Shown piece by piece: positions 1 through 8,796 of a DNA stretch of 64,000 bases (within the stretch, counting starts at the first letter, position 1; each line of letters starts with the position of its first letter). The position numbers and the translations under genes are program-made. Under the pieces are notes generated by a model that made no database searches, was not told the DNA's origin, and saw only the letters and a program-made list of their open reading frames with translations. The stretch comes from an uncultured Bacillota bacterium (lineage in GTDB: Bacteria; Bacillota; Clostridia; Tissierellales; Tissierellaceae), in contig CALGAG010000041.1 of the NCBI GenBank assembly GCA_937951995.1, positions 16,059 through 80,058 of the forward strand. Direction: 5' to 3'.

Positions 1-1
1 A

Positions 2-1048
2 AAACAATTTGGCAAGGATGGGTCAGACACATACCTTAAGGTACCTGTAGGAACCCTCATAAAGGATGAGGAGACTGGAAAGGTTATAGTTGACCTTAAG
101 GAACCTGGTCAGGAGTTTGTCATTGCAAGAGGTGGAAAAGGCGGACGTGGCAATGCGAAATTCGCAACTTCCACACGTCAGGCCCCAGGATTTGCTGAAG
201 CGGGAACAAAGGGCCAGGAAAGGAAAATTGTCCTGGAGCTTAAGCTTCTGGCTGATGTGGGACTGATTGGTTTTCCAAATGTTGGCAAGTCAACAATACT
301 GTCAACGATTTCAGCTGCCAAGCCCAAGATAGCAAACTATCATTTCACCACACTAAAACCAAACCTGGGAGTTGTAAGGGTTGGAGAAGAGAAAAGCTTT
401 GTGATCGCGGATATTCCTGGTTTGATTGAAGGGGCCTCAGAAGGTGCAGGTCTGGGACATGACTTCCTCAGACACATTGAGAGAACGAGAGTCTTGGTTC
501 ATGTATTGGATTCATCCGGCAGCGAAGGTAGAAACCCGGTTGAGGATTTCTATAAAATCAATGAAGAACTGTTTCAATATAATGAAAAACTTAGGGACAA
601 GCCACAGATCATAGTTGCAAACAAGACCGATTTGCCTTCATCCCAGGAATGGATAGGGAGAATAAAGGAAGAATTCTTGCCAAAGGGCCATCAGGTACTT
701 GAGCTTTCAGCTGCAACAAGGGATGGAATTCAGGAATTGATTTATGCGATTTGGAATCTTCTGGAGAATACCGAGACATCATACGAGACATATGATGAAG
801 AATATGTTGAAGTAATAGCTCCTAGAACAGATGAGATCATTGTGCGTAAAGAGAACGATAGATTTATCGTAGAGGGAGATTTCATGGAAAGACTTCTGGG
901 CTCCACATACATGGATGATACGGATTCCCTTAGATACTTCCAGGAGATGCTAAGGAAGAAGGGTGTCATAGACAGGTTGAAGGAACTTGGAATTACCGAG
1001 GGAGAATCAGTGTTTATCTGTGACTACGAATTTGAATTTTTTGATTAA
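2..1048 (+). CDS. obgE: GTPase Obg (5' end outside window)
   Basis: Obg is a ribosome-associated GTPase needed for 50S assembly and growth control. The reading frame is open from the first full codon of the window, so the true start lies upstream; the GTG at 257 is only an internal codon. The visible part begins inside the glycine-rich Obg fold (GGKGGRGN), followed by the G domain with G1 GFPNVGKS, G3 DIPGLIEGA, G4 NKTD and G5 SAA, and then the C-terminal OCT domain (EVIAPRTDEI onward). It sits 15 bases before yhbY, the usual neighbour in Firmicutes. Family assignment is very secure; only the length is unknown. Confidence 0.97.
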   Translation, partial: KQFGKDGSDTYLKVPVGTLIKDEETGKVIVDLKEPGQEFVIARGGKGGRGNAKFATSTRQAPGFAEAGTKGQERKIVLELKLLADVGLIGFPNVGKSTILSTISAAKPKIANYHFTTLKPNLGVVRVGEEKSFVIADIPGLIEGASEGAGLGHDFLRHIERTRVLVHVLDSSGSEGRNPVEDFYKINEELFQYNEKLRDKPQIIVANKTDLPSSQEWIGRIKEEFLPKGHQVLELSAATRDGIQELIYAIWNLLENTETSYETYDEEYVEVIAPRTDEIIVRKENDRFIVEGDFMERLLGSTYMDDTDSLRYFQEMLRKKGVIDRLKELGITEGESVFICDYEFEFFD

Positions 1049-1063
1049 AGAGGAAGTGAAAAA

Positions 1064-1354
1064 GTGCTAACTGGAAAACAGAGAAGTTATTTAAAGAGCA
1101 TTGCACATAACCTGGATCCAATATTTCAGCTTGGAAAGAATGGTTTGACTGAGAATTTTGTCAAGCAGGTGGATGATGCACTAAATGCAAGAGAGATTGT
1201 CAAGATAAGTGTTTTGAAGAACAGTGTTTTGGATCCAACGGACGTAGCAGTTGAGCTGGTCCAGAGATTGAACGCTGAGTTTGTACAAAGTATTGGGAGA
1301 AGATTTGTAATATACAGAGAATCAAAGGATAACAAGACAATCATGCTTCCCTAG
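1064..1354 (+). CDS. yhbY: YhbY/CRM-domain RNA-binding protein
   Basis: This 96-residue protein is a stand-alone CRM domain, a family that binds pre-50S ribosomal particles. The opening LTGKQRSYLK and the later QSIGRRFVIYR are the conserved ends of the domain, and the length is typical. The start is GTG, preceded by AGAGGAAG at a suitable distance. It follows obgE by 15 bases and precedes nadD, the standard Firmicutes order, so cotranscription with obgE is likely. The role in 50S maturation is inferred from the family, not from the sequence. Confidence 0.93.
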   Translation: MLTGKQRSYLKSIAHNLDPIFQLGKNGLTENFVKQVDDALNAREIVKISVLKNSVLDPTDVAVELVQRLNAEFVQSIGRRFVIYRESKDNKTIMLP

Positions 1355-1361
1355 TTATGGA

Positions 1362-1385
1362 GGGCTTCAGAAACATCTGAAGTCC
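1362..1385 (+). other. intercistronic hairpin yhbY-nadD
   Basis: Ten bases (GGGCTTCAGA) pair with TCTGAAGTCC across a four-base AACA loop, with one G-T pair. No T tract follows, so it is probably not an efficient terminator. It could tune mRNA stability between yhbY and nadD. That role is inference. Confidence 0.35.
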
Positions 1386-1413
1386 TGGATCATCTGGGAG
1401 AAGGAGGGGTACA

Positions 1414-2019
1414 ATGGCTATTGGACTAATGGGGGGAACATTCAACCCCATTCATTTGGGTCACCTGCTCATGGGTGAATACATCAGAGAGGAATGGGAC
1501 CTGGAGAAGGTAATCTATATCCCATCTGGCAATCCACCACACAAGACAGAAGTGGATGTCTTGGATTCTGCCTACAGGTTGAGGCTTGTTGAACTGGCTG
1601 TAAAGGATAATCCATATTTTCAAATGAGTGACATTGAGTTTAGCAGGGAAGGATTTTCCTACACAATTGACACAATAAGGCAGATGAGTATAGAATACCC
1701 TTATGAGAGGCTGTATTTCATAATTGGAACGGATACCCTCTTTGAGCTTGAAACCTGGAAAAATTTCCAGGAAATCGCCAAGGAGATTGAATTCATAATG
1801 TATGGCAGATCCAACCACTCAGAAGAAGATATCCAGAATAAGATCAGCGGTCTTAGGAATGATTACGGATTTAGAATCAATAGAAGCAAAGGACCAGAAA
1901 TTGAAATTTCATCGACACAAATTAGAGATAGGGTCAAAAGGGGCCTATCGGTCAAATATATGATTCCGGATATTCTTATTGAGGAGATTAGGAAGGAATC
2001 CTTATTCAAAGGGGAATAA
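1414..2019 (+). CDS. nadD: nicotinate-nucleotide adenylyltransferase
   Basis: NadD transfers AMP from ATP to nicotinate mononucleotide, giving deamido-NAD, the penultimate step of NAD synthesis in the cytosol. The 201-residue protein has the nucleotidyltransferase signature GGTFNPIHLGH at residues 7-17, with the two His of the HxGH-type motif, and the C-terminal ISSTQIR motif at 165-171. Length matches the family. The ATG follows a GAAGGAGGGG ribosome binding site. It is followed directly by yqeK, as in Bacillus. The final NAD synthetase step is encoded separately by nadE at 59.6 kb. Confidence 0.96.
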   Translation: MAIGLMGGTFNPIHLGHLLMGEYIREEWDLEKVIYIPSGNPPHKTEVDVLDSAYRLRLVELAVKDNPYFQMSDIEFSREGFSYTIDTIRQMSIEYPYERLYFIIGTDTLFELETWKNFQEIAKEIEFIMYGRSNHSEEDIQNKISGLRNDYGFRINRSKGPEIEISSTQIRDRVKRGLSVKYMIPDILIEEIRKESLFKGE

Positions 2020-2020
2020 A

Positions 2021-2590
2021 ATGGACAGGATAATAGAGGTTTTAAAAGAAAAAATCGGGGAAAAAAGACTCAACCATACCCTAAGCGTAGTGGAGGAAGC
2101 CCTAGGCTTGGCCAGAAGACACAAGGCTCCAGAGGACAAGGTTAAAATCGCAGCCCTTCTACATGATTTTGCCAAGAACATGACCTTGGAGGAAGCCTTA
2201 AAACTTGCTGAGGAATATGGTCTTGAGCTGGATGATGTTACAAGAACAAGCAATGAGCTTATCCATGGTCCCTTGGGGGCTAGGATGGTAAAGGAATATT
2301 TCAACATAGGTGACCAGGAAATACTAAATGCCATTACATATCACACCACAGGAAGAGAGAACATGACAACTGTGGAAAAGATTGTTTTTTTGGCGGATTT
2401 CATAGAGCCAGGCAGGGAATTTGAAGGGATTCAGGTCATTAGAGAAAGGGCTCAGGAAGACCTTGATGAAGCAATACTGATGGCCCTTAACAGTACAATG
2501 GCATACCTTTTAAAGAAAAATGCCATTATTCATGTGAATACCGTTCATGCGAGGAATTATCTTCTCAAGAATCGTATAGAGGAGAATTAG
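2021..2590 (+). CDS. yqeK: HD-domain protein YqeK (Ap4A hydrolase family)
   Basis: YqeK proteins are HD-domain metal-dependent hydrolases; members have been shown to cleave diadenosine tetraphosphate symmetrically. Visible ligands are His19, the HD pair His48-Asp49 in LLHDFAK, and a later HGPLGA and YHTTGR segment typical of this family. I chose the ATG at 2021 because AAGGGG lies just before it and it abuts the nadD stop; a longer frame upstream would overlap nadD by 41 bases. The protein is then 189 residues. Neighbours nadD and the LCP gene fit the standard Firmicutes cluster. Confidence 0.92.
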   Translation: MDRIIEVLKEKIGEKRLNHTLSVVEEALGLARRHKAPEDKVKIAALLHDFAKNMTLEEALKLAEEYGLELDDVTRTSNELIHGPLGARMVKEYFNIGDQEILNAITYHTTGRENMTTVEKIVFLADFIEPGREFEGIQVIRERAQEDLDEAILMALNSTMAYLLKKNAIIHVNTVHARNYLLKNRIEEN

Positions 2591-2591
2591 G

Positions 2592-3455
2592 ATGAAAAAG
2601 CGCAAAAATAAAGGTATGTTTTTTAGAGTATTTCTGGTATCCTTCCTTGTTTTTATTTCCATACTATTTCTGGCGGGCAGCTTTCTGGGGACAAATGACA
2701 ACCACGTTAGATTTCTGCTCCTGGGAATAGACTCCAAGGATTACAATCAGGTATCAAGTGTCAGATCAGATACAATAATGATTGTTGATATGAACACATC
2801 CTCTGGTGAGATAAACATCATCTCAATTCCAAGAGATACCAGGGCAACAATTGAGGGCAGAAAGAGTCCCGAAAAGATAAATCATTCCTTTGCCTATGGA
2901 GGACCAGAGCTTACACTGGCAACTGTGAGAAACTTGCTTGGAATAGAGCTTGACCAGTATGTACTTGCTGACTACAAGTTGGTAAGTGATTTTGTAGACC
3001 TGATAGGGGGAGTGGAGATCTATGTTCCCATGGATATGAAATATTCCGATCCAGTGGCCGATCCCCCTCTGCATATTGATCTCAAGGAGGGAGACCAGAC
3101 CCTTGACGGGGACAAGGCGCTTCAGTATTTAAGGTTCAGAAAGGGCTACAAGGATGCAGACCTTGGAAGGGTAAGGGCTCAGCAGGACTTTATGAAGGAG
3201 TTGATAAGCCAGACTGTAAGGCCGGGGAACATCCCCAAAATTCCAGGAATGATTGGTATATACAGTGACAACATGGAAACAAATATTGGGTTTGGAGAGA
3301 TGCTACTCTATGGTTTCCAGAGCTTAAGACTGGACATGGACAATATAAGCAGCCATACTTTGCCAGGAAGCGCCAAGATGATGGATGGGCTTTCATATTT
3401 TGTCCATAACGTGGATGAGACAGAAGGGCTGTTAAGGGATATAGGAATAAAATAA
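2592..3455 (+). CDS. LytR-CpsA-Psr (LCP) family cell wall ligase
   Basis: LCP proteins attach wall teichoic acid or other glycopolymers from undecaprenyl carriers to peptidoglycan. The 287-residue protein has a short basic N terminus, one membrane helix at about residues 10-31, then an extracytoplasmic LCP domain. Conserved residues include Arg58 and Asp60 in VRSDT, the IPRDT motif around 80-83, and the RFRKGYKDADLGR segment that binds the lipid pyrophosphate. It begins one base after yqeK with GAGGAGAA in front of the ATG. Which polymer it ligates cannot be read from sequence. Confidence 0.93.
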   Translation: MKKRKNKGMFFRVFLVSFLVFISILFLAGSFLGTNDNHVRFLLLGIDSKDYNQVSSVRSDTIMIVDMNTSSGEINIISIPRDTRATIEGRKSPEKINHSFAYGGPELTLATVRNLLGIELDQYVLADYKLVSDFVDLIGGVEIYVPMDMKYSDPVADPPLHIDLKEGDQTLDGDKALQYLRFRKGYKDADLGRVRAQQDFMKELISQTVRPGNIPKIPGMIGIYSDNMETNIGFGEMLLYGFQSLRLDMDNISSHTLPGSAKMMDGLSYFVHNVDETEGLLRDIGIK

Positions 3456-3477
3456 ATCAAGGGAGGTCTATAAAATA

Positions 3478-3834
3478 ATGACGGAAATAAACAAAAAGTT
3501 GGAAATAATACAAAAGGCTATTGACGACAAGAAGGGTTTTGATATTGAGGCCATGGAAGTTGGTAAAATGACCACCATAGCAGACTATTTTGTAATAGCA
3601 AGCGGAAATTCATCGAATCAGGTGACTTCCATTGCTGACGAGGTGGAGGACAAGATGGAGCAGGCGGGATTCCAAACCTTGACCACCAAAGAGGGTTACG
3701 GTAGTGCCAGATGGATAATCCTGGACTACGAGGATGTCATTGTACATCTATTCCATAGGGATGAAAGGGAGTATTACAATCTTGAAAGATTGTGGTCAGA
3801 ATATGAGAAAATTTCAAAGGAGGAGAAGCAATGA
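3478..3834 (+). CDS. rsfS: ribosomal silencing factor RsfS
   Basis: RsfS (formerly YbeB/Iojap) binds ribosomal protein uL14 and blocks subunit joining when nutrients are short. The 118-residue protein shows the family core: the DYFVIASGNSSNQV segment, GYGSARWIILDYEDVIVHLF and the closing YYNLERLW. GGGAGGTC precedes the ATG. The stop overlaps the ridA start in an ATGA arrangement, so the two are translationally coupled. It is the last member of the obg-nadD-yqeK cluster, as in many Firmicutes. Confidence 0.95.
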   Translation: MTEINKKLEIIQKAIDDKKGFDIEAMEVGKMTTIADYFVIASGNSSNQVTSIADEVEDKMEQAGFQTLTTKEGYGSARWIILDYEDVIVHLFHRDEREYYNLERLWSEYEKISKEEKQ

Positions 3835-4214
3835 ACATTAACACACTAGCTACTGAAAAGGCACCTGCAGCTGTTGGACCTTATTCACAAGGGGTGAAAG
3901 CGGGAGATTTTGTCTATACATCCGGACAATTGCCAATCGACCCTCAGACAGGCCAGCTTGTACAGGAGGACATTCAATCAGCCACAAGACTTGCATTGAA
4001 CAATGTTAAAGCAGTACTGGAACAAGGTGGAGCATCCCTGGAAACAGTGGTTAAGGTAACTGTGTTTGTAAAGGATATGAATAACTTTGGAGCTATAAAC
4101 GAGGTTTATGCAGAATTCTTCACAGACCACAAGCCAGCTAGAAGCCTTGTGGAGGTCGCACGACTTCCAAAGGATGGAGTAATTGAAATAGAAGCCATAG
4201 CAATAGCAAAATAG
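3831..4214 (+). CDS. ridA: RidA family enamine/imine deaminase
   Basis: RidA proteins hydrolyse reactive 2-aminoacrylate and related enamines formed by PLP enzymes, giving 2-ketoacids and ammonia. The 127-residue protein has the YjgF signatures: PAAVGPYSQGV near the N terminus, YTSGQLPIDPQTG, and the C-terminal KPARSLVEVARLPKDG containing the conserved catalytic Arg. Length is typical. It overlaps the rsfS stop by four bases and is followed by a strong terminator shared with the convergent dacF-like gene. Confidence 0.94.
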   Translation: MNINTLATEKAPAAVGPYSQGVKAGDFVYTSGQLPIDPQTGQLVQEDIQSATRLALNNVKAVLEQGGASLETVVKVTVFVKDMNNFGAINEVYAEFFTDHKPARSLVEVARLPKDGVIEIEAIAIAK

Positions 4215-4221
4215 CATGAAT

Positions 4222-4252
4222 AAAGGCCAGGACAATGTGTCCTGGCCTTTTA
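4222..4252 (+). terminator. bidirectional terminator ridA / dacF
   Basis: A 13-bp perfect stem (4222-4234 with 4238-4250) closes a three-base loop. T residues follow the stem and A residues precede it, so it can end the plus-strand ridA transcript and the converging minus-strand transcript. Confidence 0.88.
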
Positions 4253-4256
4253 ACAA

Positions 4257-5543
4257 CTATTTGGGTGCATAAGGAACCCTATACATGGATTGCCTGCTTC
4301 TTCTGGAAGACATCCTTCGCCGCTTTTTCTTTTGCAGTATCAATATCCTCATGACAATATATGCTCCAAATACAAAGAGGTACCATTTGCTGATCAGCTT
4401 TCCAGGCATAACTGAAAGTGGGTCAACCTGGACTGAAACTGTGGAGATGATATTTCCTCCACCTATGACCTTTCCATCGATCAGGAACTCAACCTGACCC
4501 AGAATTTGACCCTTGTCAATGGGGGCTACAAGATTTTCATTAATCTGGACCCTTTGCTCAATTAGATTCGAGTTTGCCTCCGAAACCGGATAAACAATAT
4601 CCCTGTCTAAAATTCCAGCGATAAAGGGAGCCTCTCCATCTGCTATTGTGATATTATCAATAAACTGGTTTGCGCTGGCAACTATAGTATTGCTATAGTT
4701 CTCAAAACCGTAATCCAAAAGCTTCTGGCTATCTGAAAACACCATGTTTCCATCTGCTTTAAGGACGGCCGCTATTAGGCGCTGGCCATTCTTTTCCCCA
4801 TAGGATACCAGACAATTCATGGCCTGGGATGTATAGCCGGTCTTAACCCCTGAAGCGGCATCATAGCGTGCTGCCACAAGCTCACCATTCTTATCTATCA
4901 GCTCTGAGCTAAAAAGCAGCTTGTTGGTGGTCTTGAAATATCTGGTTTCTGTCTTGATATTTGTTGGGGGTATTTCATATGTAACCTTATCCACTATGCT
5001 CCTTATTGTTTCATTGCTCATGGCATAACGTCCAATTAGGGCCAGGTCATATGCTGAGGATACATGCCTATCATCATGGAGACCGTTGGGGTTCACAAAA
5101 TTAGTATCCAGAGCTCCCAGCTCACTGGCTTTTTGATTCATCATGGATATGAAATTCTCAATTGAACCCCCAACATGCTTGGCAATTGCCAGTGCTGCAT
5201 CATTTGCTGAAGGCAGGAGCAGGGCGTGAAGCATCTGTTCCATGGTAAGGACCTCGCCTGGTTCAAGGGCGATATGGCTACCCTTTGTGAGACTAACAAC
5301 TTCCTGGTCAACTGTAACCAGCTCATTTAGGGAAGAGTGTTCCACTGCCAGTATTGCTGTCATCATTTTTGTGGTGCTTGCAGGATACAGCTTAAGATGA
5401 CTGTTTTTCTGAAAGAGAATTTCTCCCGAATCGTAATCGATCAGAATAGCACCTTCTCCGTTTATATTTAGAGTTTCAGCGTAAACTCCCGAGCCTGAAA
5501 CAAGAATTAAAACCAAACATATTAACACCAATGACTTTTTCAA
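4257..5543 (-). CDS. dacF: D-alanyl-D-alanine carboxypeptidase (DacF/PBP5 type)
   Basis: This serine D,D-carboxypeptidase trims the terminal D-Ala from peptidoglycan stem peptides outside the membrane. The 428-residue protein has a signal peptide (hydrophobic 5-22, ending VYAE), and the three penicillin-binding motifs: Ser56-x-x-Lys59 (PASTTK), Ser112-Ala-Asn114, and Lys234-Thr-Gly. A beta-rich C domain follows, then a C-terminal membrane helix (WYLFVFGAYIVMRILIL) and an Arg/Lys-rich tail that would stay in the cytoplasm. It is transcribed alone, convergent to ridA and divergent from comEA. Substrate is inferred from family. The name dacF is by resemblance. Confidence 0.92.
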   Translation of the reverse strand: MKKSLVLICLVLILVSGSGVYAETLNINGEGAILIDYDSGEILFQKNSHLKLYPASTTKMMTAILAVEHSSLNELVTVDQEVVSLTKGSHIALEPGEVLTMEQMLHALLLPSANDAALAIAKHVGGSIENFISMMNQKASELGALDTNFVNPNGLHDDRHVSSAYDLALIGRYAMSNETIRSIVDKVTYEIPPTNIKTETRYFKTTNKLLFSSELIDKNGELVAARYDAASGVKTGYTSQAMNCLVSYGEKNGQRLIAAVLKADGNMVFSDSQKLLDYGFENYSNTIVASANQFIDNITIADGEAPFIAGILDRDIVYPVSEANSNLIEQRVQINENLVAPIDKGQILGQVEFLIDGKVIGGGNIISTVSVQVDPLSVMPGKLISKWYLFVFGAYIVMRILILQKKKRRRMSSRRSRQSMYRVPYAPK

Positions 5544-5589
5544 ATTAAACCACCTCGTCTGTATTTTGCAGTACCTGCTGACTATATTG

Positions 5590-5618
5590 ATTATACCAGA
5601 AAAAGATGTATAATTTAA
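5590..5618 (-). promoter_or_regulatory. predicted promoter of the dacF-like gene
   Basis: On the minus strand a TATAAT box (5590-5595) lies 17 bases from TTAAAT (5613-5618). The -10 is perfect and the -35 matches three of six. It lies 47 bases upstream of the dacF-like start codon. No other good candidate is seen in the gap. Confidence 0.55.
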
Positions 5619-5705
5619 CCTCTAGAATCTCAAAAAAAGAAGGAATTTCATAAAATAGGTCGAATATAATAATATACTATACTATTTTCTGGAGGTAATG
5701 GACAT

Positions 5706-6308
5706 ATGGAATTCTTTACAAAAAGGGAACAAATAGCTATACTTAGTGTAGTCGTCCTAATCCTAGGTATATTCGGAGCCAGGATTATTTTTGAGGACAG
5801 AGAACCTGAAACGACCCATGTGAGAAGCCTTCCTCAGGTTGAGGAGTTGGAGGATGAGACAGGCAGTGAGGATATCAGACCAAGTGTAATAATGGTACAT
5901 ATCAGCGGTCAGGTATACCATCCCGGTATATACCAGCTCCTCCAGGGAGATAGGGTGGTGGATGTAGTTGACCTGGCTGGAGGTTTGACCAAACAGGCAG
6001 ATTTGGATAGAATAAACTTAGCGAAAAAACTTGTTGATGAAGACAAGATCTACATACCATCACTTGATGAGGCGGGAGCCATTGAGGCTGAAGCAGTCAT
6101 GTCAACAGGAGGCAAGGGCCTTTTGAACATCAACAGCTGCACACAGAAGGAACTTGAGAGCCTGCCTGGCATAGGCGAGGTTATAGCAGCCAGGGTGGTG
6201 GAATACAGACAGGACAACAGGTTCAAGAATCCTGAGGATATCATGAAGGTATCCGGCATAGGTGATGCAAAATATGAGCAGATCAAGGACCTGATAACTG
6301 TTAACTGA
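5706..6308 (+). CDS. comEA: competence protein ComEA (DNA-binding helix-hairpin-helix)
   Basis: ComEA binds double-stranded DNA at the outer face of the membrane during natural transformation. The 200-residue protein has one N-terminal membrane helix (about residues 9-29), an acidic linker, an SLBB domain (VHISGQVYHPGIYQL onward, about 63-115) and a C-terminal helix-hairpin-helix pair (LNINSCTQKELESLPGIGE, then VSGIGDAKYEQI). GGAGG precedes the ATG. comEC, its channel partner, lies 6.6 kb downstream; no comEB is nearby. The stop is 14 bases before selD, so it may be the first gene of the selenium operon transcript. Confidence 0.93.
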   Translation: MEFFTKREQIAILSVVVLILGIFGARIIFEDREPETTHVRSLPQVEELEDETGSEDIRPSVIMVHISGQVYHPGIYQLLQGDRVVDVVDLAGGLTKQADLDRINLAKKLVDEDKIYIPSLDEAGAIEAEAVMSTGGKGLLNINSCTQKELESLPGIGEVIAARVVEYRQDNRFKNPEDIMKVSGIGDAKYEQIKDLITVN

Positions 6309-6322
6309 TAGGAGGAATTAAA

Positions 6323-7357
6323 TTGTTGGATAGATTGACCCAAATGACAAAAAGCTCTGGATGAGCGGCAAAAATAGGACCGGATGTCCTGGCACAGGTT
6401 CTGTGCCATTTACCAAAGACCAATGACAGTAATTTATTGGTTGGAATCGAATCATCTGATGATGCTGCAGTGTATAGGATAAATGATGATTTGGCAATAA
6501 TTCAGACATTGGACTTTTTCACCCCAGTGGTGGATGATCCCTACACCTTTGGCCAGATTGCAGCGGCCAACTCCCTTAGCGACATATACGCTATGGGTGG
6601 GGACCCAAAGCTGGCCCTTAATATCGTTTGTTTCCCTGATTGCCTGGATCCTGAAATCCTGGCCCAAATAATGAAGGGAGGCCATGACAAGGTCACTGAA
6701 GCCGGTGCCATACTGGTGGGAGGCCACAGTGTTTCCGATGATGAGCCTAAGTATGGACTCTCGGTGACAGGCTTTGTACATCCCGACAAGGTTCAGGCAA
6801 ACAACACAGCAAAACCTGGAGATGTGCTGGTACTGACCAAGCCTCTGGGCATAGGAATCATCACAACTGCAATAAAGGGAGACCTTGCCAGTGGTGATGC
6901 CAGAGACAAGGCCATCCTTTCAATGGCCACATTGAACATCCACGGGAAAGAAGCCATAGATGCCACAGAAGAAGTTCACTCCGTAACAGATATCACAGGC
7001 TTTGGATTGTTGGGGCACAGCCTTGAAATGGCTGAAGGTAGTGGAGTCACAATCAAAATATTCAGCAGCAGGGTGCCCTACATCCAGGAAGCCAAGGAAT
7101 ACTCGCAGATGGGCCTGATTCCTGAAGGAGCCTACAACAACAGAAATTTCATAGGAGACAAGGTCAAAATCCATGAGTCGGTACCTGAATACCTGAAGGA
7201 TATCCTATTCGACCCTCAAACATCAGGGGGGCTTTTGATTTCAGTCGCAAGGGAAAGTGTGGATAACCTTTTGGAGAAGCTTTCCAAATCACCAGTGGAG
7301 TTTGGAGTTGTTGGAGAAGTAATATCAAAAGATGAAAAACAGTTGATCGTAGAATAA
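6323..7357 (+). CDS. selD: selenide, water dikinase SelD, selenocysteine-containing
   Basis: SelD makes monoselenophosphate, the selenium donor for selenocysteine, from selenide and ATP. Translating from TTG at 6323 (AGGAGG seven bases upstream), the frame meets TGA at 6362-6364 in the context [15 protein letters not shown]. In SelD this is exactly the active-site Cys/Sec position ahead of the conserved AAK(I)GP, so the TGA is read as Sec14. The ATP-grasping Lys follows three residues later. Downstream motifs [20 protein letters not shown] and [10 protein letters not shown] are standard. The full protein is 344 residues, close to the usual length. A conventional gene caller would start at 6437 and lose the catalytic N terminus. 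selA and selB follow. A second TTG at 6326 is an equal start. Confidence 0.95.
6362..6410 (+). promoter_or_regulatory. candidate SECIS element in selD
   Basis: Bacterial SECIS hairpins lie directly 3' of the UGA they recode and bind SelB. Two hairpins follow the TGA. One has stem 6376-6380/6386-6390 with loop CGGAT, whose loop is 17-21 bases past the TGA. The other has a perfect 7-bp stem 6391-6397/6401-6407 with loop GTT, 34-36 bases past it. Both distances are in the bacterial range. Which one SelB binds cannot be decided by eye. Confidence 0.5.
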
Positions 7358-7371
7358 AGGATTGGTGGAAA

Positions 7372-8796
7372 ATGAGCGATGTTAATCTATTTAAAATGAT
7401 TCCCAAGGTGGATGAGCTCCTGGAGAATGAGCTAATAAAAAACCTGGACAAAAAGGTACCAAGAAAGACCATGGTTGATTCAATTCGACTTGCCACGGAG
7501 AATGTCAGAACTGCCATAAAGGATGGAAGGGAGCCTGAGGAAATTAAGGTCATGGTCAGGAGCCTGGCGGACACCATTGTCAAGATGGCGATCAAGAAGA
7601 ATTCATTTCAATTGAGACCTGTCATAAATGCAACAGGAGTGGTAATTCACACAAACCTTGGAAGGTCACCGGTTAGCCCTGAAATACTTGACCATATAAA
7701 GGATGTATCAGTGGGCTATTCAAATCTTGAATATGACCTGGAAAAGGGAAGTAGGGGATCACGCTACTCTCATTTGGAGGATCTTGTGGCGGACATAACA
7801 GGTGCTGAGTCGGCCATGGTTGTAAACAACAATGCTGCAGCGGTGCTTCTTGTTTTAAGTACTCTGGCGTCGGGAAGGGAAGTAATTGTATCAAGAGGGG
7901 AACTGATCGAAATAGGTGGGGCATTCAGAATCCCGGATGTAATGTCTCAAAGTGGTGCTAAGCTTGTGGAGGTTGGAACCACAAACAAGACCCACCTGAG
8001 GGATTATGAAGGTGCGATCTCCGAGGACACTGGTGCAATAATGAAGGTCCATACCTCCAACTATAGAATAATGGGGTTCACTTCAGCTGTGGAGGCCTCT
8101 GACCTTAAGGATGTTTCAGAAAGGCACAGGATACCACTTATTGAGGATTTGGGCAGCGGTGTACTCATTGACCTTTCAAAATATGGAATAACATATGAGC
8201 CAACTGTCATGGATAGCCTGAAGAGCGGGGTGGATATTGTTACCTTTAGCGGAGACAAGCTCCTGGGAGGACCACAGGCAGGCATAATTGTAGGCAAGAA
8301 GGAATATATCGATATGATGAAGAAGAATCCGCTCACAAGGGCCTTCAGGGTGGACAAGTTTACAATATCAGCCCTTGAAGCAACCTTTAGGTATTATTTG
8401 GACATGGATGCTGCCCCATCCCAGATTCCAACCCTGAGAATGTTAACCTATAAAATGGAAGTTCTTCAGGAAAAGGCTGAGAAGCTCATGGAAAAACTGG
8501 TTGGAGACCAGGTTCAGACAAAAGTGGGCTTGTCCATACAGGATGAGTATTCAGAGGTTGGGGGAGGATCATTACCCATGGAAAAGCTTCCAACAAAATG
8601 CGTAGTCGTTGAGCTTGGGGAAGGAAGCACAGCAAGGTTTGAGGACCTTTTAAGAACCAACACCATTCCGGTCATAGCAAGAATCCATAGGGATAAGGTC
8701 TATCTTGATGTGAGAACCATAGATGATTCTGAAATGGAAATAGTGTCCAAAGCCGTCCGGAGGGCAGTTGACGGACTGGAGGAGTGTATAGAATGA
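7372..8796 (+). CDS. selA: L-seryl-tRNA(Sec) selenium transferase
   Basis: SelA is a homodecameric PLP enzyme that converts seryl-tRNA-Sec to selenocysteyl-tRNA-Sec using selenophosphate. The 474-residue protein is of normal length and carries the N-terminal INATGVVIHTNLGRSP motif, the GSRGSRYSHLE segment, and the PLP-binding Lys296 in TFSGDKLLGGPQAG. Its stop overlaps the selB start (ATGA), and it starts 14 bases after selD, so selD-selA-selB are almost certainly one transcript with coupled translation. Confidence 0.97.
   Translation: MSDVNLFKMIPKVDELLENELIKNLDKKVPRKTMVDSIRLATENVRTAIKDGREPEEIKVMVRSLADTIVKMAIKKNSFQLRPVINATGVVIHTNLGRSPVSPEILDHIKDVSVGYSNLEYDLEKGSRGSRYSHLEDLVADITGAESAMVVNNNAAAVLLVLSTLASGREVIVSRGELIEIGGAFRIPDVMSQSGAKLVEVGTTNKTHLRDYEGAISEDTGAIMKVHTSNYRIMGFTSAVEASDLKDVSERHRIPLIEDLGSGVLIDLSKYGITYEPTVMDSLKSGVDIVTFSGDKLLGGPQAGIIVGKKEYIDMMKKNPLTRAFRVDKFTISALEATFRYYLDMDAAPSQIPTLRMLTYKMEVLQEKAEKLMEKLVGDQVQTKVGLSIQDEYSEVGGGSLPMEKLPTKCVVVELGEGSTARFEDLLRTNTIPVIARIHRDKVYLDVRTIDDSEMEIVSKAVRRAVDGLEECIE

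Noticed and set aside
6362..6364. Stop codon that would make selD a pseudogene or truncated gene
   Set aside because: Context matches the Sec position of SelD, the rest is intact and the full Sec machinery is adjacent.
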